A DNA stretch of 64,000 nt from Dorea_A sp016295505 (GTDB taxonomy: Bacteria > Bacillota > Clostridia > Lachnospirales > Lachnospiraceae), in the NCBI RefSeq assembly GCF_039832105.1, contig NZ_JBDOHS010000015.1, positions 1-64,000 of the forward strand, read 5' to 3'. This document shows, piece after piece, positions 16,418 through 25,274 of the stretch. A model generated the notes under the pieces. That model searched no databases. It was not told the origin of the DNA and worked only from the letters and a program-made list of their open reading frames with translations. Numbering within the stretch: position 1 is the stretch's first letter; each line of letters opens with the position of its first letter. A program made the translations under genes and the position numbers.

Positions 16418-17395
16418 TTACAGTGCTAATTCCTTGGCAATCTCATACTGATATGCCGGAATTCCCTTCTGCATCTTCAGAGCTTCATTAATATCAAAAT
16501 CTACATATTCACCATGTCTGTATCCTACTACACGGTTGGACTTTCCTGCGATCAGAAGATCAACCGCCATTGCACCCATGATAGAGGCATACACTCTGTC
16601 TTTACATGTCGGGCTTCCGCCGCGCTGCATGTGTCCGATGATAGTTGCTCTGGTCTCCATACCAGTAGCTTCCTCGATTCTCTTTGCCATATTTAAAGAA
16701 TCACCGACACCTTCTGCATTGATGATAATGTAATTCTTCTTTCCACGTTTTCTGCATTCCTGAATATCTGCAACGATTGCCTCTTCGTTATAATCATGCT
16801 CTTCCGGCATCAGAATACGTTCTGCACCGTTGGCGATACCACACCACAAAGCCAGATATCCGGCATCTCTTCCCATAACCTCGATGATAGAACATCTCTC
16901 GTGAGAAGTAGAAGTATCACGTACTTTATCGATTGCTTCCATCGCCGTATTTACAGCTGTATCAAATCCGATTGTATATTCTGTACATGCGATGTCCAGA
17001 TCAATGGTTCCAGGAATACCGATTGTATTAATTCCCAGATTGGCAAGCTTCTGAGCTCCTGCAAATGATCCGTCTCCACCGATGACTACCAGACCGTCAA
17101 TTCCATATTTTTTACAAATAGCGGCTGCCTTCTGCTGCCCCTCTTCGGTACGCATCTCTTCACAGCGCGCTGTCTGAAGAATAGTTCCTCCACGCTGAAT
17201 TGTATCAGACACGTCTCTGGCGGACAGATCAATAATTTCTTCATCCAGAAGTCCCTGGTATCCTTTTCTGATACCTCTGACTTTCAGGCCTTTTCCTAAT
17301 GCTGTTCGAACAACCGCACGGATTGCTGCATTCATACCCGGAGCATCACCTCCACTTGTTAATACACCTATCGTACGTATTACTTTGTCTGCCAT
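16418..17395 (-). CDS. pfkA: ATP-dependent 6-phosphofructokinase
   Basis: Phosphorylates fructose-6-phosphate in glycolysis. The 325 residues include the ATP site LTSGGDAPGMNAAIRA (13-28), VVIGGDGSFAGA with glycine at the position that is aspartate in pyrophosphate enzymes, the catalytic PGTIDLDI (family consensus PGTIDNDI; both aspartates are kept, the Asn is Leu), and EVMGRDAGYLA plus MQRGGSPTCKDR for substrate binding. All this points to ATP as phosphoryl donor. It lies 65 bases downstream of dnaE on the same strand, an arrangement seen in other Clostridia, and is probably co-transcribed. Confidence 0.95.
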   Translation of the reverse strand: MADKVIRTIGVLTSGGDAPGMNAAIRAVVRTALGKGLKVRGIRKGYQGLLDEEIIDLSARDVSDTIQRGGTILQTARCEEMRTEEGQQKAAAICKKYGIDGLVVIGGDGSFAGAQKLANLGINTIGIPGTIDLDIACTEYTIGFDTAVNTAMEAIDKVRDTSTSHERCSIIEVMGRDAGYLALWCGIANGAERILMPEEHDYNEEAIVADIQECRKRGKKNYIIINAEGVGDSLNMAKRIEEATGMETRATIIGHMQRGGSPTCKDRVYASIMGAMAVDLLIAGKSNRVVGYRHGEYVDFDINEALKMQKGIPAYQYEIAKELAL

Positions 17396-17460
17396 GATTC
17401 TTCCTCCATTGTATTATTTAATACTATTACCTTATTATCTCCGAGACCATTGTACATGAA

Positions 17461-20400
17461 TTAACAATTCCTTTCAATGGGTATTTCTCTAACTTTTACA
17501 CAAGATTCCCCAAGATAATTCGTCATTCTGCTTAATAATCGTACATCCACGCTTACATTTCTTCCCGCAGGCAGGCGCTTTACAGCCTTTTCTTTCCGGC
17601 AGTACACAATGACTGCATCCTGCCCTTCCGATGAGTTCAGAAGCTCAAAAAGTTCCTTTTCCTGTGCCAGATACGTCTCTTTATCCGGATATTGCAGCCA
17701 CAGTTCCTTCTTTGTCTGTTCAAACGGAATGACCGATTCACAGATCAGTTTACTGGGAGCATCGTCTTCTTCTGACACTCTTCCACGGATAAATACTTTG
17801 CTCTCTTCATTCAGATATTGCTGATTTTTCTCAAAATCTCTCGGAAAGATCACAACTTCCACAGATCCCACCAGATCCTCCAGTGTCACAAAAGCCATCG
17901 TCTTATTGGTCTTGGTATATTTGATCGTCTTGGAAGTGATCATTCCGCCGATCGTCTCCTTGACACCATCGTGCACCTTTGCTCTTCCTGTTTCTTCATC
18001 AATCTGAAATTCCAGCGAAGTTCTGGAGATGTTCTTTCTCCATTTTTCCTCGTAATCTTCCAGCGGATGTCCGCTTAAGTATACGCCCAGCACTTCTTTT
18101 TCAAATGCAAGCCTGGTCTCTTTTTCATATTCGCCTACATCCGGAAGCGGAATATCAAATTCCGACTTCTGTTCGTCACTCACCAGATCAAACAGAGACA
18201 TCTGCCCCGTCATGGAATACTTTCTTTCCCGGTTCACCTGATCCATGATCTGAACATAGATGACCATGAACTGTTTTCTGGTTCCTCCCAGTCCGTCAAA
18301 TGCACCGGACTTGATAAAGCTTTCAATCGTCCGCTTATTGACTTCTTTTCCTGACAGTCTCTCTATAAAATCCTTCAGGTTCTTGAATTCCCCGTTTGCC
18401 TTACGTTCCGTAATGATCGCCTCAATCACCGGCCGGCCAATACTTTTGATCGCCGCAAGGCCATATCGGATATTTCCCTGATCAACTGAAAAATTTCCAT
18501 ATCCTTTGTTAATATCCGGCGGCAGGATCTGAATCCCCATCTGGCGGCAGGTATAGATATATTCTGATACCTTTCCGGGATTATCGATCACGGACGTCAT
18601 AAGTGCCGCCATGAATTCTACCGGATAATAATATTTTAACCAGGCTGTCTGATATGATACTACCGCATATGCTGCTGCATGCGATTTATTAAATGCATAT
18701 TTTGCAAAATCAATCATCTCATCATAGATCTTGTTCGCGGTCTTCTCATCAATCCCATTGGCAATACAGCCCGGAACCCCTTCTTCTTCATTACCATATA
18801 CAAAGTTCTGGCGTTCCTTTTTCATCACATCGCCCTTTTTCTTGGACATGGCACGCCGCAGAAGGTCGCTTCGTCCCAGCGTATATCCCGCCAGATCCCG
18901 TACGATCTGCATGACCTGTTCCTGGTATACGATACATCCATAGGTCGGTGCCAGGATCGGCTCCAGCTGTGGGCAGTCATAGGTGATGAGCTCCGGATGA
19001 TTCTTTCCCTTGATATACTGTGGAATGAAATCCATCGGTCCCGGACGATACAGTGAGATTCCCGCAATGATATCCTCCAGATTCTGCGGCTTCAGTTCCT
19101 TCATGAAGCTCTTCATCCCGGCACTTTCCAGCTGGAAGATTCCGTCTGTCTTTCCAGTACCGATAGAGCTTAATACTGCTTTATCGTTATAATCGATCTG
19201 ATTCATATCGATAGGACGTCCGGCACTTTCTGACGCCAGACGGGTGGCATCCTGAATCACCGTAAGTGTTCGAAGCCCCAGGAAATCCATTTTCAAAAGC
19301 CCCAGTTCTTCCAGGGTCGTCATGGTAAACTGGGTCGTCACAGAACCATCCGATCCCAGCGACAGAGGAACAAATTCCTCGATGGCACGCTGACCGATCA
19401 CAACCCCCGCCGCATGCATGGAGGAATGCCGCGGAAGCCCTTCCAGCCTTCTGGACATATCGATCAATTCGCGTACCTGATCATCTTCCTGATACAGTTT
19501 CTTAAACTCCGGATTCATCTGTAATGCCCGGTCAAGTGTGATATTCAGCTCAGTCGGCACCATCTTGGCGATACTGTCTACGAACGCATACGGAAGATCC
19601 ATGACGCGTCCCACATCACGGATGACTCCCCGTGCTGCCATTGTACCAAAGGTTACGATCTGCACCACCTGGTCCGGACCATACTTGCGCACTACATAGT
19701 CGATCACTTCCTGACGCCGTTCAAAACAGAAATCCACGTCAATATCCGGCATGGATACTCGCTCCGGATTCAGGAATCGCTCAAAGAGAAGCTGATAGCG
19801 GATCGGATCAATACTCGTGATTCCAAGGCAGTAGGATACGATACTTCCCGCTGCCGATCCTCTTCCCGGCCCCACCATGATATTCTGCGTTCTTGCATAA
19901 TTGATAAAGTCCCATACAATCAGAAAATAGTCGACATATCCCATAGACTGAATGACGGACAGCTCATATTTTAACCGGTCTTTTAATGTATCATCTGCAT
20001 TCGGATATCTTTTTTCCAGACCCTCATAGCATAACTGATTCAGATATTCCCAGGAAGTATACCCTTCCGGCACATCATATTTTGGAAGTTTTGTCACACC
20101 GAATTCGATCTCTACATGGCACCGGTCTGCAATCTTCTGCGTATTTTCGAGAGCCTGAAGAGCATATGGGAAGAGTTCCTTCATCTCTTCCTCCGACTTG
20201 ATATAGTACTGTCCACCCTCATAACGCATACGATCTTCATCTGCCAGCTTCTTCCCCGTCTGGATACACAGCAGGATGTCATGCGGCTTTTCATCTTCTG
20301 CATAGGTATAATGAATATCATTGGTCGCCACCAGTTCAATTCCGGTCTCCTGCGACATGCGAAGCAAAGACTGATTGACCAGTCTCTGTTCCTGCATTCC

Positions 20401-20937
20401 GTGATCCTGAAGTTCCAGGAAAAAGTTTCCTTTTCCGAATATTTCTTCATATCTGAGCGCAGCCGCTTTGCCTTCACTGTACATTCCCCGCAGAATATTC
20501 TTTTGCACCTCTCCTGCCAGACATGCACTCAGCGCAATAATTCCCTCATGAAATTCCCGAAGTACCTCTATGTCCACACGCGGCTTATAATAATACCCTT
20601 CTGTAAATCCACGGGAAACGATCTTCATCAGATTGTGATATCCCAAATCATTTTCTGCAAGAAGGACCAGATGATAATATCTGTCATCCCCGCCTCCGAC
20701 TGCCTCTTTGTCAAATCTGGATCCCGGTGCCACATAAACCTCACACCCAAGAATCGGCTTGATTCCTGCCGCCTTGGCTGCCCGGTAAAAATCAATGACT
20801 CCGTACATCACTCCGTGGTCTGTAATAGCCACGCTGTTCATTCCCAGTTCCTTTACACGAGAAACACATTCTTTAATTTTGTTTGAACCGTCCAGAAGGC
20901 TGTATTCCGTATGGACGTGCAGATGCGCAAAACTCAT
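17461..20937 (-). CDS. dnaE: DNA polymerase III alpha subunit (DnaE)
   Basis: A 1158-residue replicative polymerase. It opens with the PHP domain (FAHLHVHTEYSLLDGSNKI, AITDHGVMYG), followed by the polymerase palm with GPGRGSAAGSIVSY and the catalytic aspartates in MPDIDVDF (about residue 400), then fingers, and a C-terminal OB fold (VRGRVSEEDDAPSKL region). The length and lack of an inserted exonuclease domain mark DnaE rather than PolC. A terminator hairpin (20963-20986) separates it from the upstream HPr-like gene; pfkA follows. Confidence 0.96.
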   Translation of the reverse strand: MSFAHLHVHTEYSLLDGSNKIKECVSRVKELGMNSVAITDHGVMYGVIDFYRAAKAAGIKPILGCEVYVAPGSRFDKEAVGGGDDRYYHLVLLAENDLGYHNLMKIVSRGFTEGYYYKPRVDIEVLREFHEGIIALSACLAGEVQKNILRGMYSEGKAAALRYEEIFGKGNFFLELQDHGMQEQRLVNQSLLRMSQETGIELVATNDIHYTYAEDEKPHDILLCIQTGKKLADEDRMRYEGGQYYIKSEEEMKELFPYALQALENTQKIADRCHVEIEFGVTKLPKYDVPEGYTSWEYLNQLCYEGLEKRYPNADDTLKDRLKYELSVIQSMGYVDYFLIVWDFINYARTQNIMVGPGRGSAAGSIVSYCLGITSIDPIRYQLLFERFLNPERVSMPDIDVDFCFERRQEVIDYVVRKYGPDQVVQIVTFGTMAARGVIRDVGRVMDLPYAFVDSIAKMVPTELNITLDRALQMNPEFKKLYQEDDQVRELIDMSRRLEGLPRHSSMHAAGVVIGQRAIEEFVPLSLGSDGSVTTQFTMTTLEELGLLKMDFLGLRTLTVIQDATRLASESAGRPIDMNQIDYNDKAVLSSIGTGKTDGIFQLESAGMKSFMKELKPQNLEDIIAGISLYRPGPMDFIPQYIKGKNHPELITYDCPQLEPILAPTYGCIVYQEQVMQIVRDLAGYTLGRSDLLRRAMSKKKGDVMKKERQNFVYGNEEEGVPGCIANGIDEKTANKIYDEMIDFAKYAFNKSHAAAYAVVSYQTAWLKYYYPVEFMAALMTSVIDNPGKVSEYIYTCRQMGIQILPPDINKGYGNFSVDQGNIRYGLAAIKSIGRPVIEAIITERKANGEFKNLKDFIERLSGKEVNKRTIESFIKSGAFDGLGGTRKQFMVIYVQIMDQVNRERKYSMTGQMSLFDLVSDEQKSEFDIPLPDVGEYEKETRLAFEKEVLGVYLSGHPLEDYEEKWRKNISRTSLEFQIDEETGRAKVHDGVKETIGGMITSKTIKYTKTNKTMAFVTLEDLVGSVEVVIFPRDFEKNQQYLNEESKVFIRGRVSEEDDAPSKLICESVIPFEQTKKELWLQYPDKETYLAQEKELFELLNSSEGQDAVIVYCRKEKAVKRLPAGRNVSVDVRLLSRMTNYLGESCVKVREIPIERNC

Positions 20938-20962
20938 ATCTTCTCCTCTATAATGAAAGCAA

Positions 20963-20986
20963 ACGGGACTGTAACAACAGTCCCGT
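20963..20986 (-). terminator. Terminator behind the HPr-like gene
   Basis: ACGGGACTGT (20963-20972) and ACAGTCCCGT (20977-20986) form a perfect 10-bp stem with a 4-base loop, 29 bases past the HPr-like stop and 26 bases before the dnaE start. A T-containing tail (TTTGCTTTC) follows on the minus strand. Confidence 0.8.
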
Positions 20987-21014
20987 TATTCGTCCGTATC
21001 AATCTATGAATTGA

Positions 21015-21251
21015 TTACTCTCCATCAATCATATACTTAAATAATTTATTAATATCTTCCGGCTCATGAGCTACAATTTCAAGCTCCGGAATCTCTCCAT
21101 TTGAAAAAATGTTTGCCATAGATACATACTGTGATAACTTAGACTTTAAATTCAATCTGTCTCCTTCTCCTGTCACCAGCTCTACTTTTCCTGTGCAAGA
21201 GTCTACTACTTTAAAAAAACCTTCAATATCTGTAATATTCTGTACTTTCAT
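21015..21251 (-). CDS. HPr-like protein lacking the active-site histidine
   Basis: The 78 residues follow the HPr fold: a central RLNLKSKLSQY matches the HPr segment around the regulatory Ser-46 (NLKSIMGV), and the end IVAHEPEDINKLFKYM matches the last helix. The region where HPr has GLHARPA with catalytic His-15 reads FKVVDSCTGKVEL here, with no histidine, so it cannot take part in normal phosphotransfer. Orphan HPr-like proteins of this type are common in Clostridia and are often mislabelled. It is monocistronic upstream of dnaE; role unknown. Confidence 0.62.
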   Translation of the reverse strand: MKVQNITDIEGFFKVVDSCTGKVELVTGEGDRLNLKSKLSQYVSMANIFSNGEIPELEIVAHEPEDINKLFKYMIDGE

Positions 21252-21302
21252 TTCTATTTCTCCCTTCCCAATCTGTCTCTATGTCTTCGCCCCTATTATA
21301 AC

Positions 21303-22142
21303 CTATTTTTGTCTGATTTCAATATTTTTTTCATTTATTTTTATTCTGCCTTCTTTCAGCAGTCTTCCTACTGCACGTTTGAAAGCATTTTTACTCAGCC
21401 CCAGATCATTTTTGATGAGTTCCGGATCTGCTTTGTCTGTATACGGAAGACATCCGCCGTTCTTCTCCATCTTTTTCATGATCAGTGCAGCATCCGCATC
21501 CATCTGAAGGAATGCCTTTTCCCTTACGCTTAGATCAAGCTTTCCATCTTCTTTTACTTTGACAACTCTTGCATGCACCCTGTCTCCGACATGAAGCTTT
21601 CCATAAGCTTCCCGCTTCGGAATCAACGCACTGTAACAGTTGTCTACTGCCACGAATACCCCAAAATTATCACTGATCTCATAGATAATTCCTTCCACCT
21701 GATCATCCTTTTTATATGGAGAATCCGTTTGAAGATCATTGTAGATCTTCATAGTCGCACACAGACGATTCGACTTGTCCACATACAGACCGACCAGAAC
21801 CTCATCTCCTTTTTTCACTTTTGCCGTCTGCTCTTTGAATGGAAGCAGGAGGTCTTTTTCCAGTCCCCAGTCAAGAAATGCTCCGATCCTTCCAGTATCC
21901 ACTACCTTCAGAACCGCAAGCTCTCCTCTTGTGATCTTCGGCTGCTGTGTCGTTGCGATCAGGCGGTCTGAAGAGTCTTTATAGAGAAATACTTCTACCG
22001 GATCTCCAATCTCCACATCTTTTGGAACCTGCTTTTTCGGAAGAAGCACTTTGTCCGTATTATTTCCGAGATATACTCCGAATTCAACCTCTTTTACGAT
22101 CATCAATCTCTTTTTCTTACCTAATTCATCTGCTAATCCCAT
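21303..22142 (-). CDS. cvfB: CvfB-like S1 RNA-binding protein
   Basis: About 280 residues with repeated S1/OB modules: EFGVYLGNNTDKVLLP, GRIGAFLDWGLEKDLLLP and DNFGVFVAVDNCYSALIP, followed by the C-terminal winged helix (DLGLSKNAFKRAVGRLLKEG). This order is that of CvfB/YitL proteins, RNA-binding regulators first noted as virulence-linked in staphylococci. The start MGLADELG at 22142 has AAAGGAT at a good distance; the ATG eight codons earlier has none. It follows the thioesterase gene on the same strand. Confidence 0.85.
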   Translation of the reverse strand: MGLADELGKKKRLMIVKEVEFGVYLGNNTDKVLLPKKQVPKDVEIGDPVEVFLYKDSSDRLIATTQQPKITRGELAVLKVVDTGRIGAFLDWGLEKDLLLPFKEQTAKVKKGDEVLVGLYVDKSNRLCATMKIYNDLQTDSPYKKDDQVEGIIYEISDNFGVFVAVDNCYSALIPKREAYGKLHVGDRVHARVVKVKEDGKLDLSVREKAFLQMDADAALIMKKMEKNGGCLPYTDKADPELIKNDLGLSKNAFKRAVGRLLKEGRIKINEKNIEIRQK

Positions 22143-22171
22143 CTTCTTATCCTTTCGTTCTCCCATTACAT

Positions 22172-22894
22172 TTATCTGAACCTGAATTCTTCAATTGCAT
22201 ATGGCTTTCCGGCCTCATCGCACAATTCTACGATCGTTCTGTCTTCTTCACATGCGATTCCCGGATATATGATATCCCCATATACTGCTGATTTTTTATA
22301 TTCTACGCGAAGCTGACGGATCTCAAGGTCCGACGGAAGCAGTTCCATCGCCATCTGCACATACTGACAGTTATTGACATGTTCATTCGTATCAATATGA
22401 TATCTCCTGACCGGAAATGCTTCTCTTTCTTCTGTTTTTTCCGGAAGTGTGATCTTTCTGGAAGCATATTCCATCTCCAGAGGTTCGCTCTCTCCATACG
22501 GTTCAATCTCTTCTGCTGCCGGTCTTGACGGTCTTCCCTTTTCCATATCCATATATACCCACAGAGAATTCGCATACGCGATCTTTTTCTGTTCTTTGTC
22601 GCACATACAGAAGTTGCGATCTCCAAACAATCCATTAAATCCGGTTGCCCAGGTACTGACACTGATCTCCTCGCCCAGTTCCGGATAACGTTCCACCACA
22701 ACCTGCCAGGAAGACAGAATCCATGCCTTCTTCAGTTCTTTGCAGTGGTCGATTCCCAGCCCGAGTTCTTCTGACTGGAACGTACTGCAATCCTGAAAAT
22801 AATTCACAATTCCCGGAAGTGTGATCTTCTTTGTGTGATCTACTTCACTGAATCGGATCCTGCCGTCAAATGTATATCTGGGAATTTTCTGCAT
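22172..22894 (-). CDS. Acyl-ACP thioesterase
   Basis: A double hot-dog thioesterase of 240 residues that releases fatty acids from acyl carrier protein. Visible are IRFSEVDHTKKITLPGIVNY (N-terminal hot dog), WATGFNGLFGDRNF, and the catalytic block HIDTNEHVNNCQYVQMA (Asn/His pair of FatA/FatB-type enzymes) in the second half. It is flanked by cvfB and spoIIR on the same strand with short gaps, so all three may share a transcript. Confidence 0.88.
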   Translation of the reverse strand: MQKIPRYTFDGRIRFSEVDHTKKITLPGIVNYFQDCSTFQSEELGLGIDHCKELKKAWILSSWQVVVERYPELGEEISVSTWATGFNGLFGDRNFCMCDKEQKKIAYANSLWVYMDMEKGRPSRPAAEEIEPYGESEPLEMEYASRKITLPEKTEEREAFPVRRYHIDTNEHVNNCQYVQMAMELLPSDLEIRQLRVEYKKSAVYGDIIYPGIACEEDRTIVELCDEAGKPYAIEEFRFR

Positions 22895-22913
22895 ATCCCG
22901 TTACCCCTTTCTG

Positions 22914-23591
22914 TTAAGGTTCTTCCTCCCGACCTTCTCCGAAAAAGAACCATTTTATCTTAAATTCTGAAGATGCAGTTATCATCTCATACTCCTGTGC
23001 ACTGAGTGCATCCTTCAGCTTTTTCTTTCCATCTTCATCCACAACCGCACATGTGGTATTCATAAAACAGAGATTTGGATATAGCACGCACCACCAGTTA
23101 TGACCGGAAGCTTTTCCCAGTCTGATACGCAGGGCGTCATACCACCCTTCGGGAAACAGGATATCTCCGTAATATTTATCCGGGAAATAGCACTTTGTCA
23201 CTTCTGCGGATATTTCATAAGTATCTCCCTGTGCACGAACTACCTGCCGGGCGATCTCTTCTATCTCATCCAAATGCTCCGTGACCCACTGTCTGGTCTG
23301 TTCCACATCCGCATCCTTCGGATCCATGCTTTCCTTCATATATGAAATTACCGCATCTCTGACTTTTAACTTGACCTTCTGGTCTTCGCTGCTGTCACTG
23401 TTTGCAATCACGTGAAAACGGAACACCTCGCCGGCGAGCGCCTGCTGTGTATCCTGATATTTTGCTTCTACATACGCCATTCTGCGTCCCACGATCTTTG
23501 TAGTCAGGATCATGGCAATGCAGATTCCCAGTATAGCACAGATCAGCTGTTTTCTGCTACATTTTCTCAGTATTTTCTCTATACGAGTCAT
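22914..23591 (-). CDS. spoIIR: Stage II sporulation protein R
   Basis: SpoIIR is the forespore-made signal that activates the SpoIIGA protease and so sigma-E in the mother cell. The 225 residues show an N-terminal membrane anchor (LICAILGICIAMILTT), then FRFHVIANSDSSEDQKVKL and GHNWWCVLYPNLCF, both diagnostic. Its presence argues that the organism, or its recent ancestor, makes endospores. It lies 19 bases upstream of the thioesterase gene. A sigma-F type promoter was not evident to me. Confidence 0.95.
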   Translation of the reverse strand: MTRIEKILRKCSRKQLICAILGICIAMILTTKIVGRRMAYVEAKYQDTQQALAGEVFRFHVIANSDSSEDQKVKLKVRDAVISYMKESMDPKDADVEQTRQWVTEHLDEIEEIARQVVRAQGDTYEISAEVTKCYFPDKYYGDILFPEGWYDALRIRLGKASGHNWWCVLYPNLCFMNTTCAVVDEDGKKKLKDALSAQEYEMITASSEFKIKWFFFGEGREEEP

Positions 23592-23655
23592 TATGTATCA
23601 CTCTCCTTAATATTACCTCTGAATCTATTAAGGAGTCTTGACACAATCCTGCATT

Positions 23656-24342
23656 TTATTCCGTTTCACTTTGTTTTGTACGGATAATATCTATCACACC
23701 TTCTACCTGATTGTTGATATGTTCACTTACTATGGCAGATGCTTTTGCCTTATCCCGCTCCATAATATGCTCTATGATCTTCTCATGCTCCGCGATCAGC
23801 TGTGGATGTACTTCTTCATTCTTCAGATATTCCACACGGAAACGATACATCTGCTCCCTCAGATTATTCAGAAGCTGAACCAGCTTCTGATTATCCGTAG
23901 CCATAAAGATAATATCATGAAAACGCACGTCCGCTTCTGCGATTTCTGTAATATCCCTGCTTTTTAAAATCTTTTTAAAATCTTCTGCCGCCTTTTTCAG
24001 ATCCTCGATCTCTTCTTTTGTGATCTTATCACATGCCAGCTGAACTGCCAGCTCTTCCAGTGCCTTTCTGACTTCCAGCACATCTCTTAAGCTTTTTTCC
24101 GAGATATCCGCAACTTCTGCTCCTTTTCTTGGAATCATCAGGACCAGCCCTTCCAGTTCCAGCTTTCGAATGGCTTCACGGATCGGAGTCCGGCTGACCC
24201 CCAGCTTGTTGGCAAGCTGAATCTCCATCAGACGTTCTCCCGGCTTCAGCTCTCCCCGAAGGATTGCCTGTCTGAGTGTATTGAATACCACATCTCTGAG
24301 CGGCAGATACTCGTTCATGTTTACTGTAAAGTTTGATTCCAT
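23656..24342 (-). CDS. GntR-family regulator, FadR subgroup
   Basis: An N-terminal winged HTH (LRDVVFNTLRQAILRGELKPGERL, then ANKLGVSRTPIREAIRKLELEGLV) is followed by an all-helical FadR-type C-terminal domain (FCD) with ADVRFHDIIF and EHEKIIEHI, where histidines and an aspartate usually bind a metal and a carboxylic ligand. Length 228 is normal. It starts three bases after the ispE stop, so it is translated from the ispE transcript; this ispE-gntR-spoIIR order recurs in Lachnospiraceae in my recollection. Ligand unknown. Confidence 0.88.
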   Translation of the reverse strand: MESNFTVNMNEYLPLRDVVFNTLRQAILRGELKPGERLMEIQLANKLGVSRTPIREAIRKLELEGLVLMIPRKGAEVADISEKSLRDVLEVRKALEELAVQLACDKITKEEIEDLKKAAEDFKKILKSRDITEIAEADVRFHDIIFMATDNQKLVQLLNNLREQMYRFRVEYLKNEEVHPQLIAEHEKIIEHIMERDKAKASAIVSEHINNQVEGVIDIIRTKQSETE

Positions 24343-24345
24343 TCT

Positions 24346-25221
24346 CTATCTCCTCCTTGCATTATGTATGCCTGTTACATACACCTGCTTTGCCAACTGA
24401 AGATCTTTTATCTTCTGTGCTGCTCTTTTTGCCCGTTCTTTTTCTTCGTATATGCCAAATACCGTTGGTCCGCTGCCGCTCATCATTGCATTGAGTGCAC
24501 CGTTCTCTTTCATGACATTCTTGATCTCTTCGATTACCGGATATTCTTCGATCGTGACTTTTTCCAGTACGTTGCCCATACAGGAAGCAATCTTTTTCAG
24601 ATTCTTTGACTTCAGCCCATCCAGAATACCATCGATGTCCGGATGTTCCGTAATCTCATGTGAATCCAGCTTTTCATAGACCAGTTTTGTAGATACACTG
24701 ATCGGAGGCTTGGCGATCAGTACATGGCACTTCGGCATCGCCGGAAGCGGTGTCAGTATCTCGCCGATTCCTTCTGCAAGGACGGTTCCCCGCATCACAC
24801 AATATGGTACATCTGCTCCGAGAGTTACACCTCTGTCCATCAGTTCTTTCTGCGACAATCCCAGTGAAAACATCCGGTTCATCCCGAACAGAACTGCTGC
24901 CGCATTCGAACTTCCTCCTGCCATTCCGGCAGCTACAGGGATATGCTTCTCAAGCGAAATATCCACGCCTTCTTTGATCTCAAATTCCCGCATCAGAAGA
25001 TCCGCTGCTTTATATGCAAGATTATTTTCGTCGGCAGGCAGATAATACAGGTTGGTGGAGAGCCTGATTCCCGGTTCTTTTGTCTTCTGCATCCGGATCT
25101 GATCATACAGGTACAGTGTCTGCATGACCATCCGCACATCATGATATCCATTTTCTCTTCTTCCCAGAACATCCAGTCCAAGGTTAATCTTTCCCAGTGC
25201 TTTTAATTCCAGTTTATTCAT
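24346..25221 (-). CDS. ispE: 4-diphosphocytidyl-2-C-methyl-D-erythritol kinase
   Basis: Fourth step of the MEP isoprenoid pathway. GHMP kinase motifs: KINLGLDVLGRRENGYHDV (10-28) for substrate binding, the ATP loop PVAAGMAGGSSNAAAVL (about 90-106), GADVPYC and the C-terminal NALMSGSGPTVFGIY-like stretch (MMSGSGPTVFGIY). Length 291 is normal. It leads an operon with the GntR gene. Confidence 0.94.
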   Translation of the reverse strand: MNKLELKALGKINLGLDVLGRRENGYHDVRMVMQTLYLYDQIRMQKTKEPGIRLSTNLYYLPADENNLAYKAADLLMREFEIKEGVDISLEKHIPVAAGMAGGSSNAAAVLFGMNRMFSLGLSQKELMDRGVTLGADVPYCVMRGTVLAEGIGEILTPLPAMPKCHVLIAKPPISVSTKLVYEKLDSHEITEHPDIDGILDGLKSKNLKKIASCMGNVLEKVTIEEYPVIEEIKNVMKENGALNAMMSGSGPTVFGIYEEKERAKRAAQKIKDLQLAKQVYVTGIHNARRR

Positions 25222-25274
25222 ATGTGTTCTCCTTCAAATGTGTATCGCACCCGTGTATCTTGTATACAGTGTAC

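Noticed and set aside
16418..17395. Pyrophosphate-dependent phosphofructokinase
   Set aside because: The residues at the two diagnostic positions (GGDGS and PGTID glycines) are those of ATP-dependent enzymes, despite the unusual TIDLD.
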